DNA of 52,358 bases from Hoylesella buccalis ATCC 35310 (GTDB lineage: Bacteria > Bacteroidota > Bacteroidia > Bacteroidales > Bacteroidaceae), in contig NZ_ADEG01000030.1 in the NCBI RefSeq assembly GCF_000177075.1, positions 1 through 52,358 on the forward strand. Direction: 5' to 3'. The notes under the pieces were generated by a model. It was not told the origin of the DNA and searched no databases. It saw nothing but the letters and a program-made list of their open reading frames with translations. Position 1 is the stretch's first letter, and each line of letters starts with the position of its first letter. Of this stretch, positions 9,509-17,242 are shown one piece after another. The translations under genes and the position numbers were made by a program.

Positions 9509-12500
9509 TTAATAATGAAATTGTACGCCAATCTTGAATGTTCGCTGCAATGGGTAGCTCAAACCGCTACCACTTCCCATTTCCGGATCCCACGTCTTGA
9601 ATGGTGAGAAGGTGAGAAGGTTGGTTCCAGCTACATAAACTCGCATCCACTTAGTAGGCGTGAATCCCACTTCCATCGTTTTGAGTCGCAGGTAGCTGCC
9701 ATCCCGCAGGTAGAATGTACTGGGTTCCACGTTGTTGTTCACAAATGATTGAGTTAGGCGTGGATAGGCCGCATTGGCGTTGTTGTTGGCCTCTGACCAG
9801 TGGTTGTCTACGATATATTGGGCTATACCCAGTCCGTCTCCATCCTTGTCTACAAAGGGGTGAATGTTTCTCATCATCAGGCTCACGCGCCCGGCTCCTT
9901 GGAACATCATAGACATATCCCACTTCTTGTAGGTGATGGTGGTTCCAAAACCATAGATTATTTCGGGCAATTCCGGATTGCCGATGGTTGTCACATCGTT
10001 TTGGTCTATCTTGTTGTCTCCGTTGAGATCCTTATATTTGATGTCACCCACAGTGTATGCGCTTAGCTCTTGCTTGGGCGAGTTATCTATTTCCTCTTGT
10101 GAGGTAAACAATCCTTCGGCTACGAAACCGCGAATACTATTGATGGGATGTCCCAAACGAGAGTAGTAGGCGGGCACGTTTTGTGGCTCATCCACATCGG
10201 TCATTTCGTTGTGGGCGTATGTCAGGCTACCGTTTGCTTTGACAGTAAAGTCGCGGTTAAGCACCTTTGTATAGGCCAGGCTCATATCAAAGCCCTTGTT
10301 TTTAACTGCTCCGATGTTGGCCCAAGGTTTGTTTCTTCCAAATCCTGACATTGAAATCACGGAGTTTCTCTGCATGAAGATACCTGTACGCGACTCGTTG
10401 AAATAGTCGAAGCTGATATCCAGACAGCCCATCAGGTTCATATCCACACCCACATTGAGCTTCTTCGATTTTTCCCATGTTGCCAATGGGTTACCATAGG
10501 TAGTGATATTGGGCACTTTGATGTTTTCGTAGCCATTGCCTATCCACCAAGCACCATTGGAGAACATGTTCACCGTGGTGATGTATGGGAAACGGTTTTG
10601 CAAGGCATCGTTACCCACAAGGCCATACGATCCACGTAACTTCAGGTTGTGAATATAGGCTTTGGCTGGTTTAAAGAAGGCTTCATTAGAGATGGTCCAT
10701 CCTGCTGCGACAGCTGGGAAGAAACCAAACCGCTTGCCACTCATAAAGTTTTCCGAACCGTTGTAGCCAAATGTGGCCTCCAACAGATAGCGGTGGTCGT
10801 AGTTATAAGCAAATCTACCAGCTAAGCCCTGCTCTCTGTAAGGCAACAGATCGTATTCTCCGCCGCCGTTTTTAACTTTCTTGGTTTCTTTCATGTGGTA
10901 CACCAAGGTGGCGTTCACATCGTGCTTGCCAAACAGTCTTTGGTAATCCACTTTTCCTTGCAATGACCATACTGTCGTGGTGGGGTCTCTGCCGGAGTTG
11001 GATTGCAGGTAAGGCTGGCCTGGATCGCCAATGGTGGTGCTGTCAAAAATGTATTGTCCGTTCTCGTCCACGGTGTAATCATCGGACACTTTGTAGTAAA
11101 ACGGTACTGTCCAATGATCCAACCAGTTGAAGCTGTAATTATAGAACGATGCCAATCCGCTGGCTTTAAGTCCTGGTGTTACAAAGTCTAAATCCTGGTC
11201 TATATTGAATGCCGTTGTGGAATACACATAGTTGCGGTCAGTATAACCTGAGCTCAAGCGAGCGTATGGGTTAATTTGCAAACCGCCTACACCTTGGCGA
11301 GCATTCATACCATAGCGCACGAAAGTGTCACCTTCCTGGGCGGGGAGCACTGGTGGGAAGCTTACGGGTGACACGCGCATAGTGTAATAAAACAGGTCGT
11401 TGACCTGCTCTTTGGGTGCATGATAGTAGAACAGCTGCGTATTCATGTTCAACCCAATCTTTGTCGTACGTGTAAGGCGGGCCGTAACGTTGCTTTGGAA
11501 TAGATATTTACGGCTTCGCATGCCTACGTCCAACGCTTGTGTCTCCTTGGGCTGACGTATGATACCGTTCTCGTAGAATATGCCGGCATTCAGGAAGTAT
11601 GTCAGTATCTTGCTACCGCCCCTAACATTGAGGTTCAAGTTCTGGTTCATGGTCATCTTCTTGAACAACAGATCATGCCAGTCGTTGTTCGGGAACAGGT
11701 ATGGGTTGGCTCCCTCGCGTGTCTTGGCAATGCGGTCTTCGCTGTAAAAAGGGGTATATGCGTTGCCCACAGCCTTAGCCTCGTTGTAGGCTGCTTCATT
11801 GAACATTTGCATATAAGTAGGTCCGTCAGCCATTGGCTGTACCATTGTGGGAGAAGAGAACGTGTTGTCCAACCGAACTTTCACCTGCATCTTCTCCGAC
11901 AGCTCACCTTGCTTAGTGTTCACTATGATAACGCCATTGGCACCGCGCGAACCATATAAGGATGTTGCAGTGGCGTCCTTGAGCACAGAGAACGACTCGA
12001 TTGACTCTGGCGGAATGTTGTTCAACATGGTTGTGTTGATTTCTACACCATCAAGAATCACCAAAGGACTCTTGTTCACACCAAAGGTCGAGATGCCACG
12101 AATGTAGAATTCGGCATTATCGTAACCAGGCTCACCGCTTTGTTGACGGGCGATGATACCAGGAATGTTTCCTGCAAATGAAGTCGTCAAGCTGCTCGAT
12201 GTCATTTTTAGGTCTTCCGGCTTTACAGCCTGTACAGCACCAACCAGTGATTCTTTCTTCTGCTTTCCGAATCCCACGACCACAACTTCATCAATTTCAT
12301 TGTGGGCAGGGTACAGGGAAATGGCAATGAACGTGCGGTTTTTCAGACTGATTTCCTTTTCCTGATAGCCGATGTAGGCGATGTCAAGAATAGCGTTTGG
12401 TACGGCATGTATAATAAATGTACCGTCGCTGTTTGTAATGGCTGCGTTCGAAGTGCCACGCACCCGAACAGTTGCACCAATGATAGGTTCACCATTCTCA

Positions 12501-12682
12501 TCACCGATGAATCCTTTAACTTCTCGTTTGTCGTTTTGTCCTAAGCTGCTGGCATTATGTGCATGTGCTGTTCGCGGTAAGGCATCATTAGATGCCAAAG
12601 CAGATAGCGACATCAGATTTGTCCCTAATAGGAACAATGACGCCAAAAGCAACCTTGGTTTTAGACCTTGATTCCTTTTCAT
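9509..12682 (-). CDS. SusC/RagA TonB-linked outer-membrane transporter (pair 1)
   Basis: A 1057-residue protein. In order: signal peptide (about 1-31); CarboxypepD_reg-like domain (about 54-130, KGFIGDENGEPIIGATVRVR); TonB-box/plug region (EVVVVGFGKQKKES, then SLYGSRGANGVIIVNTK, the SusC plug signature); and a 22-strand barrel ending in an aromatic residue (IGVQFHY). It imports oligosaccharides across the outer membrane using TonB energy, as a complex with the following SusD. A susCD pair next to an HTCS is the standard PUL arrangement. Its cargo cannot be read from sequence. It is separated from the main enzyme cluster by the 12.9-14.6 kb scar region. Confidence 0.95.
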   Translation of the reverse strand: MKRNQGLKPRLLLASLFLLGTNLMSLSALASNDALPRTAHAHNASSLGQNDKREVKGFIGDENGEPIIGATVRVRGTSNAAITNSDGTFIIHAVPNAILDIAYIGYQEKEISLKNRTFIAISLYPAHNEIDEVVVVGFGKQKKESLVGAVQAVKPEDLKMTSSSLTTSFAGNIPGIIARQQSGEPGYDNAEFYIRGISTFGVNKSPLVILDGVEINTTMLNNIPPESIESFSVLKDATATSLYGSRGANGVIIVNTKQGELSEKMQVKVRLDNTFSSPTMVQPMADGPTYMQMFNEAAYNEAKAVGNAYTPFYSEDRIAKTREGANPYLFPNNDWHDLLFKKMTMNQNLNLNVRGGSKILTYFLNAGIFYENGIIRQPKETQALDVGMRSRKYLFQSNVTARLTRTTKIGLNMNTQLFYYHAPKEQVNDLFYYTMRVSPVSFPPVLPAQEGDTFVRYGMNARQGVGGLQINPYARLSSGYTDRNYVYSTTAFNIDQDLDFVTPGLKASGLASFYNYSFNWLDHWTVPFYYKVSDDYTVDENGQYIFDSTTIGDPGQPYLQSNSGRDPTTTVWSLQGKVDYQRLFGKHDVNATLVYHMKETKKVKNGGGEYDLLPYREQGLAGRFAYNYDHRYLLEATFGYNGSENFMSGKRFGFFPAVAAGWTISNEAFFKPAKAYIHNLKLRGSYGLVGNDALQNRFPYITTVNMFSNGAWWIGNGYENIKVPNITTYGNPLATWEKSKKLNVGVDMNLMGCLDISFDYFNESRTGIFMQRNSVISMSGFGRNKPWANIGAVKNKGFDMSLAYTKVLNRDFTVKANGSLTYAHNEMTDVDEPQNVPAYYSRLGHPINSIRGFVAEGLFTSQEEIDNSPKQELSAYTVGDIKYKDLNGDNKIDQNDVTTIGNPELPEIIYGFGTTITYKKWDMSMMFQGAGRVSLMMRNIHPFVDKDGDGLGIAQYIVDNHWSEANNNANAAYPRLTQSFVNNNVEPSTFYLRDGSYLRLKTMEVGFTPTKWMRVYVAGTNLLTFSPFKTWDPEMGSGSGLSYPLQRTFKIGVQFHY

Positions 12683-12890
12683 TTGTTATAAGTGTTTAGA
12701 AGGTTAAAAATATTTATACTACAATTTGAAAGATAATTCATTTATATATTTTTATGTTCTTTAAGTAAAGCAAACATTTAGATTATTTATAATAAGGTAG
12801 GTTTTCATCATTCGTCCTTGCCTACAAGGCAAATCTTTGCGGTGTTTTTCACTTTTTTCTACACGGTAAGATTTGCATTTCTAATTGGAA

Positions 12891-13220
12891 TTAGTGTTTT
12901 TTCAGCATGTCGGCAACTTCCTTTTTGGCCTGTTCACGGCTCTTGGAGAAGATGTTTTTGATGCGGTGCATGTCAAATTTCCGTTCCCGGTCGTAGGTGT
13001 AGATATCGTTTTTTCCAATTCCTTTGGAGTTGAACAGCTTGTTTTCCATTCCGCTTTTTCCAAAATCAAATTGATAGGTCCATGCGTCACCATTGAGGTT
13101 GATCCATTCCGCCCGCTCAAACTGTGGGCGTGGGTATTCCGGTCTTGGCTGTATTGCGGCACTAAGATTTAGTGAAAGGATAAGTGCCAAAGATGACAGG
13201 TAGAATTTTGTCTTTCTCAT
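12891..13220 (-). pseudogene. Truncated GH2 glycosidase N-terminus, chimeric ORF
   Basis: A 109-residue frame starting at MRKTKFYLSSLALI with a signal peptide. Residues about 24-65 (RPEYPRPQFERAEWINLNGD then YQFDFGKSG and FNSKG) are the typical opening of a Bacteroidota GH2 beta-galactosidase-like enzyme of 800-1000 residues. After the SKG motif the sequence departs from GH2 and ends in an unrelated charged helix (about 75-109, RIKNIFSKSREQAKKEVADM). All catalytic domains are missing. It has its own -7 box at 13252-13259. It is probably a deletion remnant, though the frame is intact and may still be expressed. Confidence 0.7.
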
Positions 13221-13251
13221 AAATTCAGAGTTTCGGTTTATTAGCACAGTG

Positions 13252-13259
13252 CAAAGTTA
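13252..13259 (-). promoter_or_regulatory. -7 box upstream of the GH2 remnant
   Basis: The minus strand reads TAACTTTG followed by CAC, the same motif as before the HTCS gene, 32 bp upstream of the remnant's ATG. The promoter seems to have outlived the gene it served. Confidence 0.5.
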
Positions 13260-13384
13260 GAATATTATTTAGGCTTGCAGGGGTAATATTGTGTTTTTGT
13301 TCTGTAATATTGTTTATAACTGACATATTTCAAAAATCACATAGTAGACTCTCAAAAAGACGAGATAGCATTTTTGAGGTTCGA

Positions 13385-13732
13385 CTAAGTATAAGTGTTT
13401 CCTGCAAATGATACAGTGTACCATACTGGTTCTGTGTATGGAGGATTAAGATATAAAACATCACATTTAACATCTTAAATGATATTTTCAATTTTATCGT
13501 TTTGGTTTTCTATTCTTTCGAAGATACCATTATTGGAATCATTCCTGCTGAAAATTATAGACTTTAGGGCTCGTGTATCCCAATGCTTATGAAAAGTGCC
13601 ATATACACCTACGGTATTTGACACATCAGAAACAGATTCTAATAAACATGCTAATAACTTGAGTTCGGGATAAATCAGAATAGAGTTTTGAACGCATGAC
13701 ATTATGCTACTATTACTTTTATATATACCCAA
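13385..13732 (-). pseudogene. DNA adenine methylase (class D12-like) remnant
   Basis: The frame opening at 13732 reads LLACLLESVSDVSNTVGVYG then WDTRALKSI and IENQNDKIENII. This matches the part of DNA adenine methylases that reads roughly ASLIE..DKVANTAGVYGAYLKK..ALKPL. It then hits an in-frame TAA (13475-13477). Directly after that stop, in the same frame, comes DVKCDVLYLNPPY, the catalytic motif IV (DPPY type, with N in place of D), before a final TAG at 13385-13387. The N-terminal S-adenosylmethionine-binding part and the C-terminus are missing. It is a decayed modification gene, possibly from a lost restriction-modification or phage element. Confidence 0.65.
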
Positions 13733-14639
13733 ATATTAAAATGTACATCGATTTATAAAAATAGATTTTGAATCTTCAGGCGATACAAAGAAAGATAAAT
13801 TCACGTTGATGAAGCGTTATGGTACCATTGTAAGCAGAGATACACAACGAATTTCAATCGCAGCTGGGCTATGTGCATCAACTGGGTTAGGCTACGAGGT
13901 TTTGGGTTGCCAACCTGTGGCAAAGTGCCGTGCTTGCAGTGCTTGCTGCTACTCAAAAGGTTTACACCGGCACGCCAATTTGTTGAATATTTTATCAAAA
14001 AACGGCCCCAAAAACGGCACTTCAAAACTTTCAATCTAGAAAAAAAACAATAGGCAAACGTACCGCAAACAAGCAGTTATTTTGTGCGTAATCTCGATTA
14101 TTTACACTAAAAAGAGGTATTCAAGCGATAAAAGCCATCATTTTGTCTGCTTACCAACATGCCTTTGACCCGCAAAGGCATACACATTAGGCACTTAAAT
14201 CAATGCTTTTGGCAAAGAAAGTCGTCATAAAAGATTGAAAAACAACAAAGGAGATTTATAAAAACCAGTTTATCAATCACATACAAAAGTCGCTCATGCT
14301 TGGCGTATTTGCGACCAAGCTCAAGGTTGTTCGCAAATACGCCAAGGAGAGAAGGGTATCATGTCAAGAAAATTCTTTATTTCTAATTGGCAGTTATTCA
14401 ATATCATTTACAAAACAAATGGGACAAATTTTAACGATTGCAGTTTGTTAATAAAGCGTAAAAATATGCCTACTTCATTATTGATAGATAAAAGTATGAG
14501 AAGTAAAATTTGTCAAACACCTTAAATTCTATTATCTAATAGTGCATTCCCGAATAACCTTGTCATATTTCGAAGACATATTAAAACATCTTTATTGTAC
14601 ATTCATTAAGCAATCATGTAATTTTCACTTCTTTTGCTT
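13733..14639. other. Long intergenic stretch with hairpins, possible dispersed repeat
   Basis: About 900 bp without a convincing gene. Minus-strand 13801-14034 stays open (77 codons), but its cysteine/histidine-rich composition does not resemble a protein. It may be part of a repeated non-coding element. An 8-bp stem TGCCTTTG/CAAAGGCA lies at 14160-14180, and a very strong hairpin at 14299-14346. The region separates SusC/SusD pair 1 from the main PUL. Confidence 0.5.
14299..14346. repeat. 16-bp perfect inverted repeat (hairpin)
   Basis: CTTGGCGTATTTGCGA (14299-14314) pairs perfectly with 14331-14346 around a 16-nt spacer. One mismatch and three further pairs extend the stem inward. No T-run follows on either side, so it is not an obvious terminator. 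It could be a repetitive extragenic palindrome or the end of a small mobile element. No second copy was seen in the window. Confidence 0.7.
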
Positions 14640-15167
14640 TTAGATGTTGCTTGAAATTAGTTTCTCAAAAGCCTTTCTGTCGCCTTTGGCACCATAGTGT
14701 ATTTGACCACAATAGGTGTAGCCCAGGTGTGGAAGGATGTTCAGCATCTCAACGTTGTCATAGTTGGTATCTACCTTGATGCTGTGAACGCCTTGCGAGG
14801 CAGCCCATTTCTCGGCCTCGTGGAAGAAGCGTTTGGACAGTCCATGTCCTCGGTGACGGGGGCTAACGGCAAGCCTGTGAATCACCACATAGTCTTGTTC
14901 GCTGAGCCAAGAACCTTCGAGATGAGCATATTCGGGTTCTCCGTTCACAGCAAGTTTGGCGTATGCGGCTACCTCTCCATTGACGGTAAGGATGTAGGCG
15001 TCACCTCCGGCAATATCATTCTCAATCAGTTCTCGTGAGGGGTAGTCCTTTGTCCACTGTTTCCTACCGTTGGTCAGCATGAGGTTGCGAGCCGTGTCCA
15101 AGAGTGTCCACGCCTCTTCCAAATCTGCGGTTGTAGCTTTTCGGAATGCAATTTGTGTGGTATGCAT
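14640..15167 (-). CDS. GNAT family N-acetyltransferase
   Basis: A 175-residue cytoplasmic protein with the full GNAT fold: TTADLEEAWTLLDTARNLM (helix 1), AYAKLAVNGEPEYA (strands), then motif A VIHRLAVSPRHRGHGLSKRF (acetyl-CoA pyrophosphate loop RHRGHG), and MLNILPHLGYTYCGQIHYG near the C-terminus. The start lies 5 bp after the GH172 stop, so it is the last gene of that transcript. The substrate is unknown. Its position could be incidental, or it could modify an amino sugar from the same glycan. Confidence 0.85.
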   Translation of the reverse strand: MHTTQIAFRKATTADLEEAWTLLDTARNLMLTNGRKQWTKDYPSRELIENDIAGGDAYILTVNGEVAAYAKLAVNGEPEYAHLEGSWLSEQDYVVIHRLAVSPRHRGHGLSKRFFHEAEKWAASQGVHSIKVDTNYDNVEMLNILPHLGYTYCGQIHYGAKGDRKAFEKLISSNI

Positions 15168-15172
15168 GTGTG

Positions 15173-17101
15173 TTAATTTACTCGCTCGAGCGTAATCAAT
15201 CTGAGACCGAACTTACTGGTTCCGCCATTCTTCTTCACGCGGAAGGTGATAGAGTTGGTTTGCTGTGTCAGGTCAATGTCACCCACATGCAAGCGATTCT
15301 TTTCTTCACGTTCAGCAGTTTTGGCCGAAATCCAGTCAGAAAGCTGTTTCTGGCGTTGCCACACTTGGAAATCTGCACCATCGGGGAACGTGGTATAATC
15401 GATTAACACCTTATATTTACCGTCTGGTACATGCGAAAGCATAATGCGCGTTTCACCTTGGTTGTTGGTTGTCATCACAGTTCCATGGTCGGACGAAATA
15501 TTCATATCGCCCCCAATGGTCATCTCGAAGAGCTGCGGGAAATAGATGTGGGTGGTAGGCTTATATACCTTCAGCAGTTCACCTTGCGGCTCCTGCTTCG
15601 TGGTGAGCGGACGGTCTGCGTAGAACATAGCCACCGATATATAGTCTACTGGAAAATCGTTATTCTGTCCACCATGTTCCATGCCATGATAGATTTCTTT
15701 CTCGAACGACATCTTGTCGCTGATGTGGAAACGGTATCCTCCTGTTCGAGCCATGGGCAGCGAGTAGTCGAGTGAACCGTGAATTGGAAGGCTGATGCCA
15801 CGGTCCCACCTGTCGAGTAGTGCATACCAGCCACCGTTGAAATAGTCTTCAGAACCTGTTCCGTGCAAGCGCATCTTACCATCTACATGGGTGCTGTCGT
15901 CACCTTCGAAGAAGAGGGTCATGCCAGGTCTGAGTCCTTGTGACTGCAAGATGGTACCTACATAATGTCCCTTCGCCTTTGTATGCAAGAATGTGTGATA
16001 GGTTCCAATCGGTGTCTTTTGGCGGCTCCAAACACTGTAGAATTTTCCTTCATCTTTGGCTCTGCCTTGTTGGTTGTAATGAATTTTGACCTTTGCGATG
16101 ATGGTAGGCTGGTACTCGTTGCGTTTTTTGTATATCAAGTTCACCTTAGCCGAATGGTCAAAGGGCATGGGCAGGAAACAATAGTTGTTGTTACCTTGCT
16201 TACCCATGAGTAAGCTGCGCATGGCACCTCGTCCAAAGGCGTAGCCAAAGAAATCTTGCAAGGGTGAGTAGATGGCCTCGATGGATTCGCCGTCCCATGA
16301 AGCTGAGAGGATGACATCTTTGTTATCACCCTCTAAGGCTGTTCCGCCATCAATCTCCATGCCGACGATGCGGCCCGGCGTGTCAAGGGAGAAACAATTG
16401 ACAGTTTCGCCTGGCTGGAGGGTAATTTCTTTCTCCATGGTCTTGATGTCAGACGATTTACCTTGTGTGAAAAGACTCATTTTGTATTCATTGGCATTCC
16501 ATAGGTCGCAAACCTCTTGCAAGAGCTGTTTGTCCTGCTGTGTAAACTGACCGTTATAGGTTTCCACCTTCTTGGTTGTCAGGTTGCGGTAGCCTATCTG
16601 GATAAATTCCAGCTTGGGCCCGTCGTATACTATCTTGCACGATTTTTTGTATGTGATGGGTACGTAGCAATAATATCCACCCACCTCATTTCCGCAGACA
16701 GGCTTGACGAAGGGATAAACCTTGCCAGAGAAGAGATCTGAGAATTTTATTTGAAGTCCAGGTTTCTTGTTACCGTCAAAATAGAAATAAAGCATGGTCT
16801 CATTGGGCGTAGGAGTCCAAATGCGGTCAATGACTCCCGGTCCTTTCATCTCTGCAATAACCAGCTTGTCGCCCTCTTTGCGAAGAAACGAATAGGTTCC
16901 TGCGAACCCATCATCGTTTCCGTGGGTACGGTCGTAGCTGGAGAAGGATTCAACGTAAGATCCTGTGCGGTATTGCGGTAGCTTATCAATGCTTTTTAAC
17001 AAGGATAGTTCGTCCGCCCAGCGATATTTTTCCTGTGAGAAGACAGTCAATGGAGCGAACAATAGCCACGCAAGGCTGAATAGTTTGAATAATTTAGTCA
17101 T
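15173..17101 (-). CDS. GH172 (DUF2961) glycosidase, paralogue a
   Basis: A 642-residue secreted enzyme with a cleavable signal peptide (1-22, ending VFSQ). The DUF2961 core spans about 35-400: SSYDRTHGNDDGFAGTYSFL, GVIDRIWTPTPNE and YYCYVPITYKKSCKI. The catalytic-region motif GTGSEDYFNGGWY (Glu near 415) is preceded by FFEGDD (Glu near 395), the likely second carboxylate. A C-terminal beta-domain (about 510-642) follows. GH172 members include exo-alpha-D-arabinofuranosidases acting on mycobacterial arabinan and a difructose-anhydride enzyme. With GH183 and GH116 in the same locus, I infer removal of D-arabinofuranose from chain ends. A terminator-like structure precedes it and the GNAT gene follows. 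Confidence 0.87.
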   Translation of the reverse strand: MTKLFKLFSLAWLLFAPLTVFSQEKYRWADELSLLKSIDKLPQYRTGSYVESFSSYDRTHGNDDGFAGTYSFLRKEGDKLVIAEMKGPGVIDRIWTPTPNETMLYFYFDGNKKPGLQIKFSDLFSGKVYPFVKPVCGNEVGGYYCYVPITYKKSCKIVYDGPKLEFIQIGYRNLTTKKVETYNGQFTQQDKQLLQEVCDLWNANEYKMSLFTQGKSSDIKTMEKEITLQPGETVNCFSLDTPGRIVGMEIDGGTALEGDNKDVILSASWDGESIEAIYSPLQDFFGYAFGRGAMRSLLMGKQGNNNYCFLPMPFDHSAKVNLIYKKRNEYQPTIIAKVKIHYNQQGRAKDEGKFYSVWSRQKTPIGTYHTFLHTKAKGHYVGTILQSQGLRPGMTLFFEGDDSTHVDGKMRLHGTGSEDYFNGGWYALLDRWDRGISLPIHGSLDYSLPMARTGGYRFHISDKMSFEKEIYHGMEHGGQNNDFPVDYISVAMFYADRPLTTKQEPQGELLKVYKPTTHIYFPQLFEMTIGGDMNISSDHGTVMTTNNQGETRIMLSHVPDGKYKVLIDYTTFPDGADFQVWQRQKQLSDWISAKTAEREEKNRLHVGDIDLTQQTNSITFRVKKNGGTSKFGLRLITLERVN

Positions 17102-17145
17102 GTTTTGAAATTATAAATCAATAATGTTATTTTGGAAAATAAAAA

Positions 17146-17214
17146 CACCGTCGACATATATAAGCTTGTCGCTGTTACAAGAACGTAATCAGTGGCAAAA
17201 TATTGCCGACGGTG
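17146..17214 (-). terminator. Multi-stem terminator-like structure
   Basis: On the minus strand CACCGTCG (17207-17214) pairs with CGACGGTG (17146-17153), enclosing three possible 4-bp hairpins (GCAA/TTGC, TTAC/GTAA, GACA/TGTC), and is followed at once by TTTTTATTTT. It sits between the DUF4886-like gene and GH172a. It is probably a terminator or attenuator that lowers expression of GH172a and the GNAT gene relative to the susCD genes upstream. Confidence 0.6.
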
Positions 17215-17242
17215 CAACCAATCCTATCCAATCAATGAAGAT

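Noticed and set aside
14160..14180. Terminator at the 8-bp stem TGCCTTTG/CAAAGGCA
   Set aside because: No T-run on either strand and no gene ends nearby.
17146..17214. tRNA gene, from its 69-nt cloverleaf-like pairing
   Set aside because: Inner stems are only 4 bp, and the T-loop, D-loop and CCA-end consensus are missing; a T-run follows, as in terminators.
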